The notes beneath the pieces are model-generated. The model did no database searches and was not told where the DNA came from. It saw only the letters and a list, made by a program, of their open reading frames with translations. The translations under genes were made by a program, and so were the position numbers. 35,316 nucleotides of DNA from Candidatus Uhrbacteria bacterium RIFCSPLOWO2_01_FULL_47_17 (lineage in GTDB: Bacteria; Patescibacteriota; Patescibacteriia; UBA9934; GWF2-40-263), in the NCBI GenBank assembly GCA_001791305.1, contig MGEI01000005.1, positions 492,238 to 527,553 of the forward strand, written 5' to 3'. This document shows, piece by piece, positions 25,956-32,539 of this stretch (its first letter is position 1; every line of letters starts with the position of its first letter).

Positions 25956-26954
25956 ATGGCGGATCCAAACGCACCGGCAATGATCGTGCAACCACCCGTG
26001 CAAAACACTCCTGAACAAGTGCGTGTGTTTGCGATGCCGGCGCGCTATCGACATGGTGCGGTTGCAAGTGTGGTTGAACCCCAGAAGGCATCTTCCGCAA
26101 GTGTGGTTGTTGTTCAACCTCCCGTTCCGCCAAAAGTTCTCGCACCACTTCCGTCTGCAGTACAAGCCACACCACAAACAGCACACACAAAAAAAGGATT
26201 GTTGATTGCAGGAGTGATTGTTCTTATCGCGCTCGGGATTGGTGGGTACTTGCTTTGGCGCAGTGTGCAAAAAAATGCAGAGGTCGTGACACAAGAGCTA
26301 CCCGCTGGAACACAAACCACCCCAGAGGTTCCAGGAGCGGGAACAACTCCGCCAGAAACACCAACAACTCCAATCACACCTCCAGGCACAAATCCGTTCC
26401 CATCTGCTGTGACGCCTGGAGTTGATACAGACTCGGACGGATTGTCGGACGGAGAAGAAACGATTGTGTACGGAACAAACACGGGATTGCCAGACTCAGA
26501 TGGAGATGGTTTCTTGGACGGCAATGAAGTTTTCCATGGATATAATCCAAATGGAACCGCGCCAGGAACGTTGGTTTTGGCTGGACTTGCGCAACTGCTC
26601 ACGATTGACGGATTCCAAATGTTGTATCCGACAAAATGGACGGTGCTTCCCGCGGTTTCTGGGGAAGATTCGATTATTTCAACAGGGACAGGTGAGACAG
26701 TGACGGTGACCGTGCTCACAAAAGACGCATCTCTTGCCCTCGTTGATTGGTATCAACAATCCGGAAAAGTCGGGGCGCCTTCTCCGTCCAAAACCAAAAA
26801 AGCGTACCCAATGCTGGTTGAAAAGAATCAGTTAGCCACCTACATTGATCTTGGCACACAAGTCGTAAGTCTCGTGTACGACACGTCCTCAAAAGCCACG
26901 ATCGACTATCTGCAAACATTCCAGATGATGGTGAATAGTGTTGAAAAATTATGA
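25956..26954 (+). CDS. Single-pass surface protein: calcium loops plus C-terminal alpha/beta domain
   Basis: This is a 332-residue protein. A cytosolic Pro-rich region (1-70) is followed by one membrane helix (about 73-98) and a Pro/Thr stalk (about 110-155). Two acidic loops, DTDSDGLSDGEE (157-168) and DSDGDGFLDGNE, follow. The C-terminal domain (about 205-332) begins DGFQMLYPTKWTVLP and resembles the PsbP/LpqN-like alpha/beta fold in pattern; that is tentative. The stop overlaps the ybeY start (ATGA). It is the only one of the three neighbours with a globular domain after the loops, so it may be the binding member of the set. Confidence 0.76.
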   Translation: MADPNAPAMIVQPPVQNTPEQVRVFAMPARYRHGAVASVVEPQKASSASVVVVQPPVPPKVLAPLPSAVQATPQTAHTKKGLLIAGVIVLIALGIGGYLLWRSVQKNAEVVTQELPAGTQTTPEVPGAGTTPPETPTTPITPPGTNPFPSAVTPGVDTDSDGLSDGEETIVYGTNTGLPDSDGDGFLDGNEVFHGYNPNGTAPGTLVLAGLAQLLTIDGFQMLYPTKWTVLPAVSGEDSIISTGTGETVTVTVLTKDASLALVDWYQQSGKVGAPSPSKTKKAYPMLVEKNQLATYIDLGTQVVSLVYDTSSKATIDYLQTFQMMVNSVEKL

Positions 26955-27388
26955 TCCAAATCGAACTGAACCAAGAATTGCTGAAAGGGGGAATGCGATT
27001 TCCGGAGAAACGCTTGGTTCAGGTTGCGCATGAAGTCTCGAAGGCACTCAAGTTAAAGCGTAAGCACAACATTTCTGCTGCGTTTCTCTCCGAGAAAGAA
27101 ATGAAAAAGTTGAACCTTCATCACCGCGGGAAAAATTCTGTGACAGACGTCTTATCGTTCACGCTGAACAACGAAGACTACTTTGGTGAGATTTTGTTCA
27201 GCTATGAGCAAGCAAAGCGTCAGGCGAAAGAGATGAAGCATTCCGTTCGAGATGAGATCACCTTCTTGATGGTTCACGGGCTCTTGCACGTTTTCGGCTT
27301 TGATCATGAAAAACCGCTCGATGCAAAAAAGATGTTTCCTCTCCAGACACAAATTTTACTCAAGCTCGGTGTGGACCCTCGTATATGA
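26951..27388 (+). CDS. ybeY: Endoribonuclease YbeY
   Basis: Zinc-dependent endoribonuclease of 16S rRNA 3' maturation and ribosome quality control. The 145-residue protein has the family zinc motif HGLLHVFGFDH (His109, His113, His119) and the upstream conserved HHRGKNSVTDVLSF with Arg59. The start overlaps the stop of the previous surface gene by 4 bp, and its stop overlaps the dgkA start in the same way, so the three are translationally coupled. A ybeY-dgkA pair is common in bacteria; its attachment to a surface-protein operon is not. Confidence 0.95.
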   Translation: MIQIELNQELLKGGMRFPEKRLVQVAHEVSKALKLKRKHNISAAFLSEKEMKKLNLHHRGKNSVTDVLSFTLNNEDYFGEILFSYEQAKRQAKEMKHSVRDEITFLMVHGLLHVFGFDHEKPLDAKKMFPLQTQILLKLGVDPRI

Positions 27389-27753
27389 TTTCCGGGAAAC
27401 AGCTTCGCAAAAGTTTTGGATACGCAACAAATGGCCTCTCGACCGTTTTTCAGTCTGAGCAAAGTTTTCGTTTACAAGTCCTCGCGGCATTTTTTGTCCT
27501 TTCCCTCGCCATGGCATTTCAGGTCTCACACGTTGAACTGATCGTACTTCTGCTCCTTATCGCATCAGTTCTTATTCTCGAGCTCATCAATAGTATTTTC
27601 GAGCGTGTGCTCGACGCATTCAAACCACGCCTCCATCCAATCGTGAAGGAAGCGAAAGATATGATGGCCGCAGCGGTCCTTCTCATGTCGTTCTTTTCCT
27701 TGATGATTGGCGCGCTCATTTTTTATCCGTACGTTCGTTTGTTGTTTTCTTGA
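27385..27753 (+). CDS. dgkA: Diacylglycerol/undecaprenol kinase
   Basis: Small membrane kinase; in Gram-positive-type bacteria this family phosphorylates undecaprenol to recycle the wall carrier lipid. The 122-residue protein has three membrane helices and the family patterns LELINSIFERVLD (helix 2 and catalytic Glu) and KEAKDMMAAAVLL. An acidic/aromatic N-terminal motif (FQSEQSFRLQ) is also present. It is coupled to ybeY by an ATGA overlap. Undecaprenol is the more likely substrate in an organism that also has an LCP wall-polymer ligase; that is inference. Confidence 0.92.
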   Translation: MISGKQLRKSFGYATNGLSTVFQSEQSFRLQVLAAFFVLSLAMAFQVSHVELIVLLLLIASVLILELINSIFERVLDAFKPRLHPIVKEAKDMMAAAVLLMSFFSLMIGALIFYPYVRLLFS

Positions 27754-27768
27754 GTTCTGCGCTATAAT
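27739..27768 (+). promoter_or_regulatory. Possible promoter for ftsA
   Basis: A perfect TATAAT (27763-27768) with a weak TTGTTG (27739-27744) at 18-bp spacing, overlapping the 3' end of dgkA. Transcripts would begin near 27775 and carry the pyrimidine array at 27787-27821 in the leader. Confidence 0.45.
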
Positions 27769-27786
27769 TTTGGTATTCATGTTCGG

Positions 27787-27821
27787 TCCCTAATCCCTCG
27801 TCCCTCATCTCTCGACCCTCT
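27787..27821 (+). repeat. Five 7-nt pyrimidine units in the ftsA leader
   Basis: Units are TCCCTAA, TCCCTCG, TCCCTCA, TCTCTCG and ACCCTCT, ending 4 nt before ATG 27826. It leaves no room for an SD. Confidence 0.55.
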
Positions 27822-27825
27822 CCGT

Positions 27826-29085
27826 ATGTCCGAAGAAGTATTCACTGGTCTCGATATTGGCTCTTGCGCTGTTCGTGTTGCGGTTGGGAAATTGGTTCCG
27901 TCTGCGGACGGCAAAGAGCAAATTCATATCGTAGGCGCAGTGGAAGTCCCATCATCTGGCATCAACAAAGGCACCGTCACCAACTTGGAAGACGCGGTGT
28001 CTTCTGTTTCGCGTGCGCTTGAACAAGCAGAACGCATTACCGGTTTACCCTTGAACAAAGCTTGGGTAGGGATCAGCGGAAGCCACATCATCTCGCAAGA
28101 GTCTCGAGGGGTTATTGGTGTTGGAAGATCGGATGGCGAGATTCGGGAAGAAGACGTCGAGAGATCGATTGAAGCCGCTCGAACCGTCGCAACTCCAACG
28201 AACTACGAAATCATCCACGTCATTCCAAAAAGTTTTATTGTTGACGGTCAGCGGGGGATTAAAGATCCTGTGGGAATGAACGGCATCCGACTTGAAGTCG
28301 ACGCGCTCATTATTCAGGGGCTCGGCTCACAAATTAAAAACATGACCAAGGCGGTTTATCGCACAGGATTGGATATCGAAGACTTGGTTTTCTCGATTCT
28401 CGCAACGGCTGAATCCGTCATTTCGGAACGTCAAAAGGAACTCGGTGTGTGTGTGGTGAACATTGGCGCTTCGACGACGAGTCTTGTTGTGTTCGAAGAA
28501 GGCGACATTCTTCACACCGCCGTGTTGCCAATCGGATCAGATCACATTACGTCTGATATTGCGATCGGACTTCGAACATCGATCGATGTTGCGGAACAAA
28601 TGAAACTTCGCCACGCAACCTGCCTTCCCGATGAAGTTGGAAAAAAAGACGACATCAACCTTGCGGAACTTGGTGCAGCAGAAGAAGAATGGGTGGGTCG
28701 AAAATTCGTCGCGGAAATTACAGAAGCACGCGTGTCCGAAATCTTCGAACTCGTTGATCGTGAACTTCAGAAAGTAGATCGTTCCGGAATGCTCCCGGCC
28801 GGAGTGATTCTGACAGGATCCGGCTCCAAGCTCGCAGGAATGCTTGAAGCAGGGAAGGCGACGCTTCGTCTTCCAATCTCGCTCGGAACGCCAATCGGTG
28901 TCTCGTCCGTAATTGATCGAATAAACGATCCGGGAATGAGCACAGCAATCGGGCTCGTCCTTTGGGGAAAACACATTCGAGGCGCACACCAAGACAAAGG
29001 CTTCGGACAAATCATGACCAAACTCGGCGGATTGGAAAAAGTAGGAAGCGGGTTTATGAAAATGTTGAAGCAGTTGAAACCGTAA
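27826..29085 (+). CDS. ftsA: Cell-division protein FtsA
   Basis: Actin-fold ATPase that anchors FtsZ to the membrane and recruits the divisome. The 419-residue protein has the phosphate-1 motif TGLDIGSCAVRVAVGK near the N-terminus, the FtsA-type 1C (SHS2) region, a second phosphate loop CVVNIGASTTSLVVF, and the adenosine motif VILTGSGSKLAGM. The C-terminal FMKMLKQLKP is a plausible short amphipathic membrane helix. Its usual partner ftsZ is not directly next: a toxin-antitoxin pair and a minus-strand gene of 1.5 kb in total lie between. It ends at a clear terminator. Confidence 0.95.
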   Translation: MSEEVFTGLDIGSCAVRVAVGKLVPSADGKEQIHIVGAVEVPSSGINKGTVTNLEDAVSSVSRALEQAERITGLPLNKAWVGISGSHIISQESRGVIGVGRSDGEIREEDVERSIEAARTVATPTNYEIIHVIPKSFIVDGQRGIKDPVGMNGIRLEVDALIIQGLGSQIKNMTKAVYRTGLDIEDLVFSILATAESVISERQKELGVCVVNIGASTTSLVVFEEGDILHTAVLPIGSDHITSDIAIGLRTSIDVAEQMKLRHATCLPDEVGKKDDINLAELGAAEEEWVGRKFVAEITEARVSEIFELVDRELQKVDRSGMLPAGVILTGSGSKLAGMLEAGKATLRLPISLGTPIGVSSVIDRINDPGMSTAIGLVLWGKHIRGAHQDKGFGQIMTKLGGLEKVGSGFMKMLKQLKP

Positions 29086-29089
29086 AAAG

Positions 29090-29118
29090 AACGCAGCCGA
29101 TCGGCTGCGTTTTAATTT
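29090..29118 (+). terminator. Intrinsic terminator after ftsA
   Basis: A perfect 11-bp palindromic stem (AACGCAGCCGA and its complement, 29090-29111) is preceded by A5 and followed by TTTAATTT. Confidence 0.8.
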
Positions 29119-29157
29119 GCTACGTCTTACGTTTTATGTTATCGTAAAGGAAATTAA

Positions 29158-29193
29158 ATGAGCATTTATGTCTTCCCCAAGCCTTTCGAGTAA
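29158..29193 (+). other. Possible 11-codon leader ORF over the antitoxin start
   Basis: ATG 29158 reads MSIYVFPKPFE then stops, out of frame with the antitoxin. AAAGGA (29146-29151) is correctly spaced for this ATG (6 nt) but 16 nt from the antitoxin ATG at 29168. It could be a chance ORF or could control antitoxin translation. Confidence 0.25.
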
Positions 29194-29410
29194 ATATCAA
29201 ATCGTCATTCCTCGCGACGTTCGTCGTGCCATGCATCTTACTGCCGGCACGCGTCTTTGGATTCAATCTATTGATGCGGATCGTGCAATCCTCGTAAAAG
29301 AACCGGCGGATCATGTGAAGTCCATGAAAGGAATTGGAAAAGATGTGTGGACAAAACTCGGAGGAGGTGCGAGTTATTTGAAGAACGAACGAATTGTATG
29401 GGACAAATAG
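29168..29410 (+). CDS. AbrB-family antitoxin (VapB-type)
   Basis: This is an 80-residue protein with the AbrB/MazE swapped-hairpin DNA-binding domain at its N-terminus (SSKYQIVIPRDVRRAMHL, TRLWIQSIDADRAILVK). The C-terminal 35 residues are the likely toxin-binding tail. Antitoxins of this type neutralise a PIN toxin and repress their own operon. The start must be 29168: a stop lies in frame just upstream (29159-29161). Its 3' end overlaps the toxin start by 13 bp. It sits alone with the toxin between ftsA and ftsZ, both flanked by terminators, which is typical of a mobile or inserted cassette. Confidence 0.9.
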   Translation: MSSPSLSSKYQIVIPRDVRRAMHLTAGTRLWIQSIDADRAILVKEPADHVKSMKGIGKDVWTKLGGGASYLKNERIVWDK

Positions 29411-29805
29411 TTGCCCTCGATACATCTATATTCATTTATGTGTTCGAGGAGCACTCGACATTCGGAAAGCGGGCGGAAAAAATTTTGAAGCAGATCGATC
29501 AAGGAAAACAAAAAGGGATTTTGTCTGTGATCGGTATGATCGAGTTGCAAACTGGACCAAAATCTATTGGCCGACACGACGTTGCTGCTCGGTACAGGGA
29601 AATCCTCACAACATTTCCAAATCTCTCGATTATGAACTTGAACGAATCGATTGTTGAGCGCACATCCGACCTGCGAGCCAAATACAAAATCGCCACACCG
29701 GACGCCATTCATCTTGCAACCGCAATCGAAGGTGGGGCGAGTTCATTCATCACCAATGACAAGACACTGAAGAAAGTGAAAGAGATAAAAGTGATATTGT
29801 TATAA
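29398..29805 (+). CDS. PIN-domain ribonuclease toxin (VapC-type)
   Basis: This is a 135-residue PIN nuclease. The four acidic active-site residues are visible: Asp8 (VALDTSIFIY), Glu49 (IGMIELQTG), Asp102 (TPDAIHLATA) and Asp121 (FITNDKTLKKV). VapC-type toxins cut tRNA or rRNA when freed from the antitoxin; the target here is unknown. The ATG at 29398 lies inside the antitoxin's last codons and has no SD, so coupling is likely. The longer frame from 29347 adds 17 residues from within the antitoxin and is not preferred. All catalytic residues are intact, so the toxin looks functional. Confidence 0.92.
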   Translation: MGQIVALDTSIFIYVFEEHSTFGKRAEKILKQIDQGKQKGILSVIGMIELQTGPKSIGRHDVAARYREILTTFPNLSIMNLNESIVERTSDLRAKYKIATPDAIHLATAIEGGASSFITNDKTLKKVKEIKVILL

Positions 29806-29831
29806 AACGTGACCAAGTTGGTCACGTTTTT
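29804..29831 (+). terminator. Intrinsic terminator after the toxin
   Basis: AAAACGTGACCAA and its exact complement (29804-29830) form a 13-bp arm hairpin ending in TTTTT. Confidence 0.8.
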
Positions 29832-29835
29832 GGTT

Positions 29836-29870
29836 AAAAGAAAAAGACACCCACCCGAGAGGGGGAGTGT
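29836..29870 (-). terminator. Minus-strand terminator of the 30391 gene
   Basis: On the minus strand an imperfect 10-bp stem (ACACTCCCCC / GGGTGGGTGT, loop TCTC) directly follows the stop and runs into CTTTTTCTTTT. Confidence 0.65.
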
Positions 29871-30391
29871 CAGAAGCGGTCATCTTCGTTGTCGAGCTTG
29901 AGCTTTGCCGCGACTGCTTCGGCTTCCGTGGCAAACAATGTCACGGAGTAATCGGTGGTGATCTTGGCTTTCTTTGTGGATAGGGAGTCCACTCCGACCG
30001 TGACTGACTGACCGATCTGAAGACGTACGAATGCAACGGGATCCGTTTCAGCTTCCGTCTGAATCTGGATTTTCACTCCCGCGCGCGGCTTGCGAATGAT
30101 CGTAATGTTCTCGAGGTCAGTGACTTCAGAACCTGTGGTGAATGTCAGGCTCATGTAGTGTGCCGGAACTTTTTCTGACACAGGAATCACGGCGTTGTCT
30201 GCACCACTGTGCACCGAGACTAGAATCCAGCATTTGGCGGTCTTCCGCGTGAGATGCAGCTTGAGAGCACGATTTTGATCGCAGCGCTTGTTGCGTGCAT
30301 CGTGTTCTACTTTGTTCTGCGCATGATTCGCCGCAAGTTGTGCTTCCAATTGTTCCACGGTCATTTCCGCAATCTCCAAACGGTCGCTCAT
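29870..30391 (-). CDS. Unrecognised protein with strong expression signals
   Basis: I do not recognise this 173-residue protein. Residues 1-53 are a likely charged helical region (TVEQLEAQLAANHAQNKVEH, then RNKRCDQNRALKLHLTRK). Residues 54-150 look beta-rich (CWILVSVHSG, ITIIRKPRAGVKIQIQTE, VRLQIGQSVTVGV). The end is an acidic helix (FATEAEAVAAKLKLDNEDDRF). No signal peptide or membrane segment is seen, so it is probably cytoplasmic. The start at 30391 is fixed by AGGAGG 5 nt upstream; the longer frame to 30493 would run over the promoter. It has the best promoter and SD of the window and its own terminator, and runs against its neighbours. Confidence 0.8.
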   Translation of the reverse strand: MSDRLEIAEMTVEQLEAQLAANHAQNKVEHDARNKRCDQNRALKLHLTRKTAKCWILVSVHSGADNAVIPVSEKVPAHYMSLTFTTGSEVTDLENITIIRKPRAGVKIQIQTEAETDPVAFVRLQIGQSVTVGVDSLSTKKAKITTDYSVTLFATEAEAVAAKLKLDNEDDRF

Positions 30392-30396
30392 CGTTT

Positions 30397-30402
30397 CCTC
30401 CT
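30397..30402 (-). promoter_or_regulatory. Consensus SD for the 30391 gene
   Basis: AGGAGG on the minus strand, 5 nt before the ATG. It decides the start against the longer frame. Confidence 0.85.
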
Positions 30403-30458
30403 GGTTATGATGAACTCGAGCACTCCTCGCTCGTAAATAAGGGTCAACGTGACGGCGG

Positions 30459-30487
30459 ATAATAGCAGAAAAACCCAAATTTGTCAA
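30459..30487 (-). promoter_or_regulatory. Strong sigma70-like promoter of the 30391 gene
   Basis: On the minus strand a perfect -35 TTGACA (30482-30487) and TATTAT (30459-30464) with 17-bp spacing. The leader is about 60 nt. Confidence 0.75.
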
Positions 30488-30488
30488 C

Positions 30489-30544
30489 GCCATCCTCCCA
30501 TCCCTCTCGCCCTCTCCGCCCTTTCCCCCTTATCCCCACCCCTT
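30489..30544. repeat. C/T-rich degenerate array between divergent promoters
   Basis: About 55 bp are almost pure C/T on the plus strand, with a loose 8-nt pattern (CCATCCCT, CTCGCCCT, TTCCCCCT). It separates the minus-strand promoter from the ftsZ promoter. Confidence 0.45.
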
Positions 30545-30556
30545 GCAACTTTTTTC

Positions 30557-30584
30557 TTGACTTTGCACTTAACGATGTTACAGT
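30557..30584 (+). promoter_or_regulatory. ftsZ promoter with repeated TGTTACA
   Basis: TTGACT (30557-30562), 16-bp spacer, extended -10 TGTTACAGT (TACAGT at 30579-30584). A second TGTTACA, forming TGTTACAAT, follows 11 bp later (30587-30595), giving either a tandem extended -10 or a helical-phase operator pair. Confidence 0.55.
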
Positions 30585-30631
30585 GTTGTTACAATTTTTG
30601 TGCGCAAACAAAGGGAAACTGAACAATAATA

Positions 30632-30668
30632 GTGTTCATCTTCGCACAAAACTTATTCGATTGAACAC
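30632..30668 (+). promoter_or_regulatory. Leader hairpin upstream of ftsZ
   Basis: GTGTTCA (30632-30638) and TGAACAC (30662-30668) could pair across a 23-nt loop 7 nt before the ftsZ ATG. No SD lies between the hairpin and the start. Confidence 0.3.
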
Positions 30669-30675
30669 GCATTTT

Positions 30676-32001
30676 ATGGCTCAAGTAAAACCCGACATCG
30701 AAACGTTCGCAAAGATTAAAGTTGTTGGTATTGGTGGAGGTGGAAGTGCCGCAATCAACCGAATGATCTCAGACAACATTAAGGGTGTTGAGTTTATTGT
30801 CATTAACACCGATGTTCAGGCGCTCAACCAGAATTTGGCTGCCACAAAGATTGCTATTGGAAAAACCATTACGCGCGGACTTGGCGCTGGAATGAATCCA
30901 GAAGTTGGGGCGCGTGCGGCAGAAGAAACACAAAATGAAATTCGTGAAGCACTCATGGGATCCGACATGGTGTTTCTTACCTGTGGACTCGGAGGCGGAA
31001 CGGGAACGGGTGCGATTCCGGAAGTTGCAAAACTCGCAAAGGACATTGGTGCGCTTACGGTTGCGGTTGTTACAAAGCCGTTTACGTTTGAGGGCGCACA
31101 ACGCCGCCGCATTGCAGATGAAGGCTTCGAGAAAGTTATGAAGTACGTGGATGCGATTATTACGATCCCGAACGATCGCGTTCTTCAAATTATCGACAAG
31201 AAAACTTCGCTCATGGACGCGTTTAAGGTTGTTGACGACGTGCTTCGCCAAGGTGTGCAAGGGATCGCGGAACTTATTACGGTTCCAGGGCTCATCAACG
31301 TCGACTATGCCGATGTGAAGGCAATCATGGAATCTTCCGGATCCGCGCTTATGGGAATCGGACGTGCGAGCGGGGAGAATCGTGCGGTGGAAGCAGCTAA
31401 GCAAGCCATTGCAAGTCCATTACTTGAGCTTTCCATCGATGGCGCGCGCGGAATTTTGTTTACCATTACGGGTGGAAGTGATCTTGGAATGCATGAGGTT
31501 GCAGAAGCGGCAAAGATTATTACAAGTTCTGCCGATGAAGACGCGAAGGTTATTTTTGGAGCAAACATCGACGATTCGCTTGGTGACGAAATTCGCATTG
31601 CTGTTGTGGCCACCGGATTTGATTCTCGTGAGCGCCGCACAACGTCGCCAGGCGTTGTGGAGGTTCAGGCACAGGGAACATGGGCACCAAATACATTTCT
31701 CCGCGTGCGAGAAGAAGAAAGTTTACAACGCCCGGCTCCACGACCAAAAGTAAACTTCCAATCGTCAAAACCACTCATGGAAGTTCGCTCACCACAAATG
31801 GAGATTCGTCGTGAAACCTACAATCCTCCAACGCCAATCATGGCACCACAACCTGTACAGGCTCCGGCTCCTATGCCTGTCATGCAACAACAAGAACCCA
31901 TGCGTGTTGCCCCAAGACCAGCACCCGTTATGCCAACACCTCAACAGTCTCAAGAAGACGAAATTGAAATTCCGGCATTTATTCGAAAGAAGATGATCTA
32001 A
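30676..32001 (+). CDS. ftsZ: Cell-division GTPase FtsZ
   Basis: Tubulin-like GTPase that forms the division ring. The 441-residue protein has the N-terminal IKVVGIGGGGSAAINRMI, the tubulin signature GGGTGTG (106-112), and the synergy-loop region with INVDYADVKAIM. After the globular part come a Pro/Gln-rich linker (about 330-425) and the conserved C-terminal peptide EIEIPAFIRKKMI that docks FtsA. The start at 30676 is set by homology; the frame upstream to 30481 covers the promoter region and is untranslated. The 90-nt leader lacks an SD near the ATG. It is separated from ftsA by the toxin-antitoxin cassette and the minus-strand gene. Confidence 0.97.
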   Translation: MAQVKPDIETFAKIKVVGIGGGGSAAINRMISDNIKGVEFIVINTDVQALNQNLAATKIAIGKTITRGLGAGMNPEVGARAAEETQNEIREALMGSDMVFLTCGLGGGTGTGAIPEVAKLAKDIGALTVAVVTKPFTFEGAQRRRIADEGFEKVMKYVDAIITIPNDRVLQIIDKKTSLMDAFKVVDDVLRQGVQGIAELITVPGLINVDYADVKAIMESSGSALMGIGRASGENRAVEAAKQAIASPLLELSIDGARGILFTITGGSDLGMHEVAEAAKIITSSADEDAKVIFGANIDDSLGDEIRIAVVATGFDSRERRTTSPGVVEVQAQGTWAPNTFLRVREEESLQRPAPRPKVNFQSSKPLMEVRSPQMEIRRETYNPPTPIMAPQPVQAPAPMPVMQQQEPMRVAPRPAPVMPTPQQSQEDEIEIPAFIRKKMI

Positions 32002-32007
32002 CAAAAG

Positions 32008-32036
32008 AACACTCGTGCATTCGTGCGGGTGTTTTG
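32008..32036 (+). terminator. Intrinsic terminator after ftsZ
   Basis: AACACTC pairs with GGGTGTT (one G-U) around an inner GCA-TTCG-TGC hairpin, followed by TTTTGGTTTT. Confidence 0.65.
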
Positions 32037-32045
32037 GTTTTCAGG

Positions 32046-32051
32046 TATACT
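32046..32051 (+). promoter_or_regulatory. -10 element for nrdR
   Basis: TATACT lies 10 bp before the nrdR ATG, so the transcript would be nearly leaderless. No good -35 is seen at 32023-32029. Confidence 0.35.
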
Positions 32052-32061
32052 ATTTCTCGCT

Positions 32062-32535
32062 ATGTACTGTCCCGTTTGTAATCATAAAGACTCAAAAGTG
32101 GTTGATTCTCGCATGTCATCTGACGGGGCGAGTGTTCGACGTCGTCGCGAATGTGAAAAGTGCGGGTTTCGATTTTCCACGCTTGAGGAACTCGAGTTGT
32201 TGGATTTAACCGTGGTAAAGCGCGACGGCCGTCGGGAAACGTATTCCAGAGAAAAGATGGTGCGCGGACTCGAACGTGCACTTCAAAAGCGTCCGTACAC
32301 AGATCAGTCGTTTCAAAGTCTGGTGCACAAGATCGAACGCAATATTCAAAAAAAGACACACGGACAAATCACCACAGCCGAGCTCGGTGACATTGTGATG
32401 AATCAACTGAAGACCTTCGACAAAGTTGCCTATATTCGATTTGCCTCCGTGTACCGCTCATTTGAAGACGTGAAGACCTTCGAACGCGAGTTGAATAAAT
32501 TGATTGGGACAAAGAAGATCTCAAAGAAAAAATAA
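32062..32535 (+). CDS. nrdR: Ribonucleotide-reductase repressor NrdR
   Basis: Zinc- and nucleotide-binding repressor of ribonucleotide reductase genes. The 157-residue protein begins MYCPVCNHKDSKVVDSR, with a zinc ribbon of Cys3/Cys6 and the pair in ECEKCGFRFST. The ATP-cone follows (VVKRDGRRETYSREKMVRG to about residue 140). It ends in a Lys-rich tail. The start at 32062 is fixed by the invariant MxCPxC opening; the 13 extra codons upstream in frame are not plausible. The htrA start follows 4 bp after its stop. No reductase gene is in the window. Confidence 0.95.
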   Translation: MYCPVCNHKDSKVVDSRMSSDGASVRRRRECEKCGFRFSTLEELELLDLTVVKRDGRRETYSREKMVRGLERALQKRPYTDQSFQSLVHKIERNIQKKTHGQITTAELGDIVMNQLKTFDKVAYIRFASVYRSFEDVKTFERELNKLIGTKKISKKK

Positions 32536-32539
32536 TCGT

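Noticed and set aside
29347..29397. Earlier ATG for the PIN toxin
   Set aside because: The 17 extra residues come from within the antitoxin gene, and the PIN domain normally begins a few residues before the first Asp, as it does from ATG 29398.
30481..30675. Upstream extension of ftsZ (65 extra codons)
   Set aside because: The extension covers the C/T tract, the promoter and the leader, and has no similarity to FtsZ N-termini, which begin near MAQVKPDIETFAKIKVVGIG.
32504..32539. Earlier start for the HtrA-type protease
   Set aside because: It lies inside nrdR and adds a strongly basic stretch before the membrane anchor; ATG 32540, 4 bp after the nrdR stop, fits the spacing of neighbouring genes.
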